Origin: Clostridiales bacterium
GTDB lineage: Bacteria > Bacillota > Clostridia > Oscillospirales > Acutalibacteraceae
Reading direction: 5' to 3'
NCBI GenBank assembly: GCA_012839345.1
Contig: DUNN01000036.1
Location: 1-64,000 of the forward strand
Length of the DNA stretch: 64,000 nt
The notes under the pieces were generated by a model. The model saw only the letters and a list, made by a program, of their open reading frames with translations, did not search any database and was not told the DNA's origin. Shown here piece after piece: positions 17,502 through 24,646 of this stretch. The position numbers and the translations under genes were made by a program. Within the stretch, counting starts at the first letter, position 1. Every line of letters begins with the position of its first letter.

Positions 17502-17798
17502 AATTGCTCCTTTTCCGGGAAGGAAAACCATAGCCACGGATGTGTTTTCTTTCCCAACCCAGGGAAGAACTGCAGATGAGTAACATATTAATTATATCGG
17601 ATTCAACATGTAATTTCAATAAAATCGTTCTGCGAAGAATCCTGTGGGAATGAATAAACTTCCTTTTTCGGAAGTAGTTATGGGTAATGGGAAAAAGTCT
17701 TTTTTGTTTTTCTGTACGCTGAAATTTCCGTGTCTTAGAAAGACGCAACCGCAAGCTTCTAAGCGCTATTGGCCGGCAGCGAAAGGACGGTACTCCAA

Positions 17799-17966
17799 AT
17801 GAAAATTGTAGCGGGACTGACTCTGTGTCTCTCAATCATCGGTCTAATCACTTCCCTGCATGTAAGCGAAAACCATACAGGCTATGGGGTTGGGCTGAAA
17901 CTGATGCTGCTTGTTCTCTCGGTTTTCAGCGCATTTTTTTCCATCCTGTTTTTAATTTTATATTAA
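17799..17966 (+). CDS. Small two-helix membrane protein
   Basis: A 55-residue protein with two predicted membrane helices (about 4-20 and 32-54) joined by a short polar loop (HVSENHTGYG). ATG 17799 follows AAAGGACGG. No family is recognised. It lies between the MFS gene and the HD-GYP gene; a longer reading from 17769 adds only a non-conserved-looking stretch without a ribosome site. The 17502-17798 region before it holds no other gene I can support. Confidence 0.5.
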   Translation: MKIVAGLTLCLSIIGLITSLHVSENHTGYGVGLKLMLLVLSVFSAFFSILFLILY

Positions 17967-18119
17967 GGCATAAGGTAGCAATTTAAGATGTGTAATTTCT
18001 TGCCCGATGCCATACCTGCCGCGATAATAAAGGGTCGATTCGTAGGAATGAAAGCAGTCCGAAAAATGTATTTTTTTCCCTCTTTCTTGTTGCTGGTTTA
18101 TTTTTTCAGTACTAAATGC

Positions 18120-18125
18120 TATAAT
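18120..18125 (+). promoter_or_regulatory. -10 element before the HD-GYP gene
   Basis: A perfect TATAAT lies 30 bases upstream of the ATG at 18156. No good -35 is visible at 16-18 bases, so this may need an activator. Confidence 0.4.
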
Positions 18126-18155
18126 CTACCTATATATGACATGGAGATTAGAGCA

Positions 18156-19367
18156 ATGAATTTTAACGTAAACGAGTTACTGAATTCCCTCTCCTTCACG
18201 CTTGATTGTGTGGAGGGCGGACTGCTGAAAAATGTTACCAATCATGGAAGACGGGTAGCTTATATTTCCGCCCGCATCGGAATGATGATGAAGTTTACCG
18301 GCCATGATCTGTTTGACCTCATTTCTTACGCGTTGCTGCACGATAACGGTGTTACCAAATCCCTACTTCACGCTTCTAACATGAATGAGTTCTATCAGGC
18401 AGAACTGAACCGTATGCATTGCATCGAAGGGGAAAGCAACATTGAGGCTTTCCCGTTTTTCCACCGTGTCCCGGACGTGATCCTGTACCACCATGAGCGG
18501 TATGACGGCAGCGGATTTTTTGGTGTGAGCGGGGATGACATTCCGCTTTATTCCCGCATTATCGGGCTGGCCGATTTTATTGCCGTTATCTATTCGGAAC
18601 AGAAAACCTATACGGAAATTCTGGAAAGCTTGAAAAAATCCAGCCGCCTTTTTGACCCGACTCTTCTGGCGGCGGTGTATGAGTTGGGGCACAATGCGGA
18701 ATTCTGGCTGAATATGAATGATATGTTTGTCTTCGGAGCGCTGAATAAAGTAATGCCGAGTGTTGTCCGGAATTTCAGTTACCGTGAAATGCGATCCGTT
18801 TCTCAGATCTTTAGTAATATTATCGATGCCAAATCGCCCTTTACCGGCTCGCATTCCCGGGGAATCAGTGCAAAAACAGGGGTTTTATGCCGGTACTACG
18901 AGTATGATGAGGATACCTACTGGAAAATGCGCATCGCGGCGGACCTGCATGATTTGGGGAAGCTGATGGTTCCAAACCAGATTTTGGACAAGCCCGGCTC
19001 CCTTACCCCTACGGAGATTCTAATCGTTCAGTCGCATCCGTTTTATACCCGGCGGGCATTGGAGGTCATCTCCGGATTCGAAAAAATCGCGGACTGGGCG
19101 GGCAACCATCACGAAAAGCTGAACGGAAAAGGGTATCCATATGGACTGGATGCTTCCTTCCTGGATTTTAATTCCCGGATTCTGGGATGCATCGATATTT
19201 ACCAGGCGCTGACGGAGGACCGACCGTACCGTCAGGGTTTGTCCCATGGTCAGACCATTACGTTGATGCGCGGCATGGTGAACAGGGGACTGATCGAAGG
19301 CTCGATTGTGGAGGATATTAACTCGGTATTCGGGGAAAGCGTACAACTCAAGGACTTCACCGGATAA
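18156..19367 (+). CDS. Tandem HD-GYP protein, putative c-di-GMP phosphodiesterase
   Basis: This 403-residue protein has two HD-GYP-like domains. The second (about 215-395) is complete: ADLHDLGKLMVP with HD and the lysine, SHP, the NHHEKLNGKGYP signature and ARIL-like SRILGCIDIYQALTEDRPYR. The first (about 20-180) keeps LHDNG, HHERYDGSGF and SRIIGLADF but has lost the GYP triplet and the HDxGK lysine, so it is probably regulatory or weakly active. HD-GYP proteins hydrolyse cyclic di-GMP to pGpG/GMP. No membrane or receiver domain is attached. Start ATG 18156 follows GGAG; the upstream extension from 17988 overlaps the promoter and is unlikely to be translated. The next gene starts 20 bases after its stop. 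Confidence 0.87.
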   Translation: MNFNVNELLNSLSFTLDCVEGGLLKNVTNHGRRVAYISARIGMMMKFTGHDLFDLISYALLHDNGVTKSLLHASNMNEFYQAELNRMHCIEGESNIEAFPFFHRVPDVILYHHERYDGSGFFGVSGDDIPLYSRIIGLADFIAVIYSEQKTYTEILESLKKSSRLFDPTLLAAVYELGHNAEFWLNMNDMFVFGALNKVMPSVVRNFSYREMRSVSQIFSNIIDAKSPFTGSHSRGISAKTGVLCRYYEYDEDTYWKMRIAADLHDLGKLMVPNQILDKPGSLTPTEILIVQSHPFYTRRALEVISGFEKIADWAGNHHEKLNGKGYPYGLDASFLDFNSRILGCIDIYQALTEDRPYRQGLSHGQTITLMRGMVNRGLIEGSIVEDINSVFGESVQLKDFTG

Positions 19368-19387
19368 GATAGGGAGAGTGACTCGCA

Positions 19388-20650
19388 ATGTTTCTGGATA
19401 TACGTGAATTTTCCAAACCGTGTAGTTGCGGCCGTACACATCAAATCGAAGTAAAGAAAATCATGGTGGAAAAAGGCGCGCTGCAGCACCTTCCAGAACT
19501 GCTTTTTTCCTGTGGGCGGTTTCGGCAGCCGACCATTATTTGTGACGAAAATACATATTCTGCGGCTGGTCATGACGTGCAGAAGCTCTTTCCGCATGCG
19601 GCGTGCGTTCGCCTCAATCCGGACGGACTGCATGCCGACAAACATGGAGTGGCTCAGGCCGAATCCGGTATGAATCCGGAAACAGATGTGCTTTTGGCGG
19701 TTGGTTCCGGAACCATACACGATATCACGCGCTACTGTGCGAACAAGCGGCGTATTCCGTTTGTTTCAGTTCCCACAGCGGCCAGCGTGGACGGCTTTGT
19801 TTCCACCGTTGCGGCCATGACCTGGCATGGTTTTAAAAAGACGTTCCCAGCGGTTTCTCCCATTTGTGTGGTGGCCGACAGCACCGTATTTTCCAAAGCG
19901 CCTGCCCGGCTTACCGCGTCCGGCGTATCCGATTTACTAGGAAAATATACCGCACTTGCGGACTGGAAGATTTCTCATCTGGTCACCGGGGAATATCTTT
20001 GCGATCGCGTGTGTTCCCTGGAGTACCGTGCGATGCGTGAGGTGTGTGGGGTACTGCAGGAAATTCGCGCAGGCAACGAGGAAGCCTGCGAGAAACTGAT
20101 GTACGCGCTGCTCCTTTCCGGCCTTGCTATGCAGATGGTAGGAAATTCACGCCCGGCTTCCGGGGCGGAGCATCACTTTTCCCATCTTTGGGAAATGAAA
20201 TTGATAAACGGTCCGATTGACGCATATCATGGGGAAAAGGTATCCGTTGGACTGATGATTGCCGTCGAAGAGTACCGCCGTGCAAGGGAAGCGCTTGCCG
20301 CGGGAAAATACCGTTGGGCCGATTACTCCGGACTGGAAATGGGTTTGCTGAATCGGGAAATTCCATCCGCCGCCATGCGGGAGGAATTAATTCGGGAAAA
20401 TACCCCTGACCCGCTTGCGTCCATTGACAAAGACCGATTGAAAGCGGCGATTCCTGGAATTGTCCAAATCCTATCCGAACTTCCGTTGCCGGAAGAGGTT
20501 CGGCGGCTCCTGACCGCGGCGGGCTGCAAAACCAGCCTTGGGGAAATCGGGCTTGATCCGCAAATTTTGGAAAAATCCATTCGGCTTTCGCCGTATGTAA
20601 GAAACCGGCTGACCTTGATGCGCCTGAAAAAGCTGTTTCAATTTTATTAG
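19388..20650 (+). CDS. egsA: sn-glycerol-1-phosphate dehydrogenase
   Basis: This 420-residue enzyme of the AraM/EgsA family reduces dihydroxyacetone phosphate to sn-glycerol 1-phosphate using NAD(P)H and a metal ion. It contains VGSGTIHDITRY (about 103), the VPTAASVDGF substrate loop (about 123), a metal-binding Asp in VSDLLGKYTA (about 178) and histidines in SGAEHHFSHLWEM and AYHGEKVSVG. The N-terminal CSCGRTH segment is also typical of this family. G1P is the archaeal lipid backbone; bacterial homologues may make heptaprenylglyceryl phosphate-type lipids. It is separated by 20 bases from the HD-GYP gene and probably cotranscribed with it. Confidence 0.9.
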   Translation: MFLDIREFSKPCSCGRTHQIEVKKIMVEKGALQHLPELLFSCGRFRQPTIICDENTYSAAGHDVQKLFPHAACVRLNPDGLHADKHGVAQAESGMNPETDVLLAVGSGTIHDITRYCANKRRIPFVSVPTAASVDGFVSTVAAMTWHGFKKTFPAVSPICVVADSTVFSKAPARLTASGVSDLLGKYTALADWKISHLVTGEYLCDRVCSLEYRAMREVCGVLQEIRAGNEEACEKLMYALLLSGLAMQMVGNSRPASGAEHHFSHLWEMKLINGPIDAYHGEKVSVGLMIAVEEYRRAREALAAGKYRWADYSGLEMGLLNREIPSAAMREELIRENTPDPLASIDKDRLKAAIPGIVQILSELPLPEEVRRLLTAAGCKTSLGEIGLDPQILEKSIRLSPYVRNRLTLMRLKKLFQFY

Positions 20651-20687
20651 ACTAATTGTATAAAAAATAATCTAAAATACTAATAGG

Positions 20688-20724
20688 AAAAGACAGACCC
20701 GCGTTTGGATCTGTCTTTTTTTAT
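20688..20724. terminator. Bidirectional terminator between convergent genes
   Basis: AAAGACAGA (20688-20696) pairs with TCTGTCTTT (20710-20718), followed by a T-rich run. It closes the HD-GYP/egsA transcript and faces the end of the small minus-strand gene. Confidence 0.88.
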
Positions 20725-20730
20725 TTTTTA

Positions 20731-20928
20731 TTATTCGTGCTGAAGACCGTTATTCACCTTGTCTTTTGGCTGGGGAATATCATAGATATCGGTATAAGAC
20801 TCTACTTCATTATCGGAACCCGGTGAATCCGGTATCAGTCCGGTGCACTCTGTGGTAGAAACGACGGATTCCGAATCAAAAAAGGAATCTTCGTCATGTT
20901 CATAAGGCCAGTATTTTTCCTTTTTCAA
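20731..20928 (-). CDS. Small acidic protein of unknown function
   Basis: This 65-residue, strongly acidic protein starts at TTG 20928 after a good AGGAGGT site. It has an N-terminal KKEKYWPYEHDEDSFFDS stretch, a central TECTGLIPDSP motif and a C-terminal YTDIYDIPQP motif. The ECTGLIP and DIYDIP motifs look conserved and recall short clostridial hypothetical proteins I have seen but cannot name. No membrane segment is evident. It is transcribed toward the egsA terminator. Confidence 0.7.
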   Translation of the reverse strand: MKKEKYWPYEHDEDSFFDSESVVSTTECTGLIPDSPGSDNEVESYTDIYDIPQPKDKVNNGLQHE

Positions 20929-21077
20929 TGAATTACCTCCTTTTGGTTTCGTTCCTTATAGTTTGTCCGAATTGCGGATTTTAAATCGGCTTTTTTGATT
21001 CTTTTTTTGGAAGTGAAAATACACAAAATAAGGAGGATAAATATTCAAAATTGGTCCGGCAAAATACGCTTGGAAAC

Positions 21078-21132
21078 TTGACAAATAAGGCCTGCACAGG
21101 TACAATAATATTAGGATGTTAGCAAAGGCTAA
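21078..21132 (+). promoter_or_regulatory. feo promoter with a DtxR/IdeR-like operator
   Basis: TTGACA (21078-21083) and TACAAT (21101-21106) are 17 bases apart. Just downstream, TTAGC-AAAG-GCTAA (21119-21132) is an inverted repeat near the expected transcription start, resembling the half-sites of DtxR/IdeR/MntR metal-dependent repressors, which fits an iron-uptake operon. The rest of 20929-21077 holds no gene I can support. Confidence 0.6.
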
Positions 21133-21188
21133 CTACTTGCAATAAAACAGAAAAATTGTGGGGGAACGTTTGATTGAATTTTCAAACG

Positions 21189-21241
21189 GGAAGGTTTGTC
21201 CTTTCCCTCCCGGCATCCGGGTGGGAAAGGACAAATCTTCC
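21189..21241 (+). repeat. Long leader hairpin upstream of feoA
   Basis: The arms 21189-21213 and 21217-21241 are complementary over 25 positions with one G-U pair and one T-T mismatch, closing a three-base loop. No T run follows, so this is not an ordinary terminator. It lies in the 5' untranslated region predicted from the feo promoter and ends about a dozen bases before the feoA ribosome site. Confidence 0.85.
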
Positions 21242-21263
21242 GAACCGCGGCGAAAGGATGGTC

Positions 21264-21494
21264 ATGCATATGACGCTGAATGAACTGAGAATTGGCAGCA
21301 AGTCCAGAATTATTGCGGTAAATGGACAGGGCGCATTGCGAAGGAGGCTACTGGATATGGGGCTGACGCCTCATACTGAAGTAATGGTTCGGAAAAAGGC
21401 ACCGATGGGAGACCCGATTGAGTTGCAGTTGCGTGGTTATGAACTTACCATCCGCCTGGATGATGCAAAAAATATTGAAATTGAGGAGGCCTAA
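21264..21494 (+). CDS. feoA: Ferrous iron transport protein A
   Basis: This 76-residue protein is a single FeoA SH3-like domain (MTLNELRIGSKSRI at the start, LLDMGLTPHTEVMV, then DPIELQLRGYELTIR). FeoA is a cytoplasmic partner that supports FeoB activity, possibly by modulating its GTPase. Three ATG codons lie close together; 21264 is preferred for spacing to AAAGGA, and 21270 is also possible. It is followed two bases later by feoB, so translation is probably coupled. Confidence 0.93.
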   Translation: MHMTLNELRIGSKSRIIAVNGQGALRRRLLDMGLTPHTEVMVRKKAPMGDPIELQLRGYELTIRLDDAKNIEIEEA

Positions 21495-21496
21495 CC

Positions 21497-23503
21497 ATGA
21501 TTTTTGCGTTGGCCGGAAACCAAAACTGCGGAAAGACAACGCTATTTAATCAACTGACGGGTTCCAACCAACATGTTGGGAATTTCCCTGGCGTTACTGT
21601 GGAACGCAAAGACGGAATGATCCGCGACCACAGCGATGTAATGGTTGTGGACCTTCCCGGTATTTATTCTCTTTCCCCATACACCAACGAAGAAATCGTA
21701 ACTCGTGATTTTTTGCTGAAAGACCATCCAGACGGCATCATTAATATTGTAGATGCCACAAATATTGAGCGGAACCTGTACCTCAGCATGCAACTGATTG
21801 AACTGAATCTTCCTATGGTGATCGCGCTGAATATGATGGATGAGGTTCGCGCCAACGGCGGCACCATCAAAATCGAAAAGCTCCAGCAGGAGCTTGGGAT
21901 TCCGGTTGTTCCTATTTCCGCCAGTAAAAACGAGGGAATTGACGAACTGATTGATACCGCGTTGAAAGTGGCACAGGCAAAGCAGCTGCCCAAACGCCAG
22001 GACTTTTGTTCCGGTGCCGTGCATAGAGCGATTCATTCCATTACCCATCTGTTGGAGGATCACGCGGACCGCATTCATGTGCCGTCCCGGTTTGCCGCCA
22101 CAAAGTTGGTGGAGGGCGACGAGCCGATGATGGAGGCGCTCGGCCTTTCCGACAATGAAAAAGATATGATTGCGCACAGCGTGACCGAAATGGAGCATGA
22201 GCTTGGGACTGACCGGGAAGCGGCGCTGGCGGATATGCGCTATTCCTTTATTGACCATTTGTGCAAAGACAGTGTGGTAAAGCCGGAGGAATCGATTGGG
22301 CACCGGCGCAGTGTAAAAATCGATAATATTCTCACACATAAATATTTAGCAATTCCGATTTTTCTACTTGTCATGATGCTGATTTTCTGGCTGACCTTCG
22401 GGGTGATTGGCAGTACGCTGAGCGATCTGCTTTCTAAGGGGATCGACTTGGTTACCGGCGCAGTGGACGCGGGACTGACCGCGTATGGAATCAACCCGGT
22501 GGTGCATTCCCTGATTATTGACGGCGTGTTCGCCGGGGTCGGCAGCGTGCTTTCGTTTATTCCGATTATTGTCACCCTCTTCTTTTTCCTTTCTTTGCTG
22601 GAAGACAGCGGGTACATGGCTCGTGTGGCGTTTGTTATGGATAAGCTGCTTCGTAAAATCGGGCTTTCCGGGCGGAGCTTCGTGCCAATGCTGATCGGGT
22701 TTGGGTGCTCTGTGCCCGCCATTATGGCGACCCGCACCCTTTCCAGCGAACGGGATCGAAAAATGACGATTTTGCTGACTCCGTTTATGAGCTGCAGTGC
22801 AAAGCTTCCGATTTATGCCGTATTTACCATGGCATTTTTTCCAAAATACCGCGCGTTGGTGATGATTGCGCTTTATGTTACCGGAATATTGGTTGGCATC
22901 ATCAGCGGACTCATTATGAATAGGACAGCGTTCCACGGAAAGCCGGTTCCGTTTGTTATGGAGCTGCCCAACTACCGTATGCCAAGTGCGAAAACGGTCG
23001 GATTGTTGATTTGGGATAAGGCAAAAGATTTTTTATCCCGTGCATTTACTGTCATATTTGTGGCAACCATTATCATATGGTTTTTACAGAACTTTGATAC
23101 ACGACTGAATGTTGTAACAGACAGCACAAACGGAATGCTTGCCGGAATCGGGCGTTTGTTTGCCCCAATTTTTGCACCGCTCGGCTTCAGCGACTGGCGC
23201 GTTTCTACGGCGCTGATTACTGGCTTTACCGCGAAAGAAGCGGTGGTCAGCACGCTGGCGGTTCTAACAGGTACCAGCGTCGCCGACCTGCCAACGGCGC
23301 TTTCTTCCATGTTCAGCCCGCTGACCGCGTGGTCGTTCTTGATCTTTACACTGCTTTATACCCCGTGCGTGGCGGCAATCAGTGCGGTAAAACGTGAAAT
23401 GAACAGTGCAAAAAATGCGGCTGCAGTCGTGTTTTATCAGACCGGTATTGCATGGATCGTGGCATTCCTTGTGTATCATGTTGGACTGCTTTTTGTTTCT
23501 TAA
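21497..23503 (+). CDS. feoB: Ferrous iron transporter B
   Basis: FeoB is the inner-membrane Fe2+ permease. In this 668-residue protein the N-terminal G domain has G1 GNQNCGKTT (7-15), G3 DLPG (about 53), G4 NMMD (about 113) and G5 SAS, followed by the helical GDI domain. The membrane part starts near residue 280 and contains two Gate domains (LEDSGYMARVAFVMDKLL near 365 and GFTAKEAVVSTLAVLTG near 580) and conserved cysteines (FGCSVPAIMATRT; PFMSCSAKLP). The length is typical of a Gram-positive FeoB without a C-terminal extension. It is the second gene of the feo operon. Confidence 0.98.
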   Translation: MIFALAGNQNCGKTTLFNQLTGSNQHVGNFPGVTVERKDGMIRDHSDVMVVDLPGIYSLSPYTNEEIVTRDFLLKDHPDGIINIVDATNIERNLYLSMQLIELNLPMVIALNMMDEVRANGGTIKIEKLQQELGIPVVPISASKNEGIDELIDTALKVAQAKQLPKRQDFCSGAVHRAIHSITHLLEDHADRIHVPSRFAATKLVEGDEPMMEALGLSDNEKDMIAHSVTEMEHELGTDREAALADMRYSFIDHLCKDSVVKPEESIGHRRSVKIDNILTHKYLAIPIFLLVMMLIFWLTFGVIGSTLSDLLSKGIDLVTGAVDAGLTAYGINPVVHSLIIDGVFAGVGSVLSFIPIIVTLFFFLSLLEDSGYMARVAFVMDKLLRKIGLSGRSFVPMLIGFGCSVPAIMATRTLSSERDRKMTILLTPFMSCSAKLPIYAVFTMAFFPKYRALVMIALYVTGILVGIISGLIMNRTAFHGKPVPFVMELPNYRMPSAKTVGLLIWDKAKDFLSRAFTVIFVATIIIWFLQNFDTRLNVVTDSTNGMLAGIGRLFAPIFAPLGFSDWRVSTALITGFTAKEAVVSTLAVLTGTSVADLPTALSSMFSPLTAWSFLIFTLLYTPCVAAISAVKREMNSAKNAAAVVFYQTGIAWIVAFLVYHVGLLFVS

Positions 23504-23574
23504 AAACCCGAAGTTGTCTGTTTGTTGGCCTGAAATCCGTTCGTAAGGGAATCTGCGGACAGAAAGGAGTGTTT

Positions 23575-23754
23575 ATGGGATTATCGGACTATTTGATTTT
23601 AGCTGGAGTTCTGGTCTTGGCCATTCTTGCCGTTCGGTACGCGTTCCGTCGCAGAAAACGCTGCTGCGGTGACTGTTCCGCCTGCACGCAGCATAGTTCT
23701 TGTACGACCGAAGAAAAAACAGAAAGCCATGACGAGAATCCACCCGCCCCATAA
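23575..23754 (+). CDS. FeoB-associated Cys-rich membrane protein
   Basis: This 59-residue protein has one N-terminal membrane helix (about 5-22) followed by an arginine/lysine stretch and a cysteine cluster CCGDCSACTQHSSC, which places it in the FeoB-associated Cys-rich family. Its place directly after feoB and the ribosome site AGAAAGGAG support translation. Its role is not firmly known; a metal-handling or structural role in the Feo system is plausible. Confidence 0.85.
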   Translation: MGLSDYLILAGVLVLAILAVRYAFRRRKRCCGDCSACTQHSSCTTEEKTESHDENPPAP

Positions 23755-23844
23755 AACAAGCGAACCCGGCCACTCGAATGAAAATCCCTCTTTCAGGCAT
23801 ACTACTGTTGTGCACGCGTTTTCATGCCTGGAAGGAGGAGAATT

Positions 23845-24300
23845 ATGGATTGTAAAAATCCGCCGGATACGGTGCATCGCGTATCCGACCATACCAGTGA
23901 GAAAATTAATCAGAAAATACGCAGAGATACCATACAGCGATTGAACGACGATGTGGACGACGACGCTTCCATGATTTCGGAGCGGATCCGCGAACTGAAC
24001 GAGGAGTGGGATACCGAACGGGTTTTGGAAGCGTACTGTGCCGGCCTGGTTTTGGCCGGAACCGTACTGTCGCTTACCAAGTGCAAATGGGGTCTAATTC
24101 TTGCCGGAGCGGCAGGCTGCTCTTTGATGAAGCATGCGCTTCACGGATGGTGTCCTTCGCTTCCGTTGATCCGGAGCCTCGGAATCCGCACTTCGGAAGA
24201 AATCTATAACGAAAAAACGGTGTTAAAACAAATTAGAGGCGACTTTTCCCAGGTTACCTCCAGCGTTCCCCTGATGCTGGAAATTGCGGAACGTCAGTAA
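23845..24300 (+). CDS. DUF2892/YgaP-like small membrane protein
   Basis: This 151-residue protein has an N-terminal charged helix (PDTVHRVSDHTSEKINQKIR), two closely spaced hydrophobic segments (about 62-100, EAYCAGLVLAGTVL and GLILAGAAGCS) and a C-terminal RTSEEIYNEKTVLKQIRGDF motif. The CP-containing turn (GWCPSLPLIRSLG) and the ExxxLKxxRGDF end resemble DUF2892 proteins related to the membrane part of YgaP, but the function is unknown. Start ATG 23845 follows GGAGGAG. It lies 90 bases after the FeoB-associated gene and ends before a terminator, so it may belong to the feo operon. Confidence 0.65.
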   Translation: MDCKNPPDTVHRVSDHTSEKINQKIRRDTIQRLNDDVDDDASMISERIRELNEEWDTERVLEAYCAGLVLAGTVLSLTKCKWGLILAGAAGCSLMKHALHGWCPSLPLIRSLGIRTSEEIYNEKTVLKQIRGDFSQVTSSVPLMLEIAERQ

Positions 24301-24303
24301 AGC

Positions 24304-24341
24304 GCCTGGCAGAACTGTTCTGCCAGGCCGTTTCTTTTTTC
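24304..24341 (+). terminator. Intrinsic terminator closing the feo region
   Basis: GCCTGGCAGAA (24304-24314) pairs perfectly with TTCTGCCAGGC (24318-24328), followed by CGTTTCTTTTTT. Confidence 0.92.
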
Positions 24342-24412
24342 AGTAGAAGCTTGAAACGGAGGAACCTACGTGATAAAACCGTAGAAATGAAAGCAAAACC
24401 CTTACGAAATGA

Positions 24413-24441
24413 TTGTAAAAGTTTACGAACTATGTTATAAC
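24413..24441 (+). promoter_or_regulatory. Promoter candidate before the PAS-GGDEF gene
   Basis: TTGTAA (24413-24418) and TATAAC (24436-24441) are 17 bases apart. Ten bases downstream a 10-base direct repeat, TATGTCAAGT at 24450-24459 and 24462-24471, repeats with a 12-base period. The rest of 24342-24646 shows no gene I can support. Confidence 0.5.
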
Positions 24442-24646
24442 AATATATATATGTCAAGTTGTATGTCAAGTCAATTCGCTCCTGCACTATGGAAAGCGCG
24501 GATTTATTCATTTAAATTCTTTGGAATTTCTAGTGTGCGTTTCTTACCCCCTATGAAAACCAAGAATGTATTAGATCAGCAAAATTTAGTTAAAACGTAT
24601 CACTACTTTTAAGAACGTCTTGCTTGGAAAGCGAAAGGATTAGATC

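Noticed and set aside
24409-24612. 67-codon reading before the PAS-GGDEF gene
   Set aside because: It overlaps the predicted promoter and has no ribosome site.
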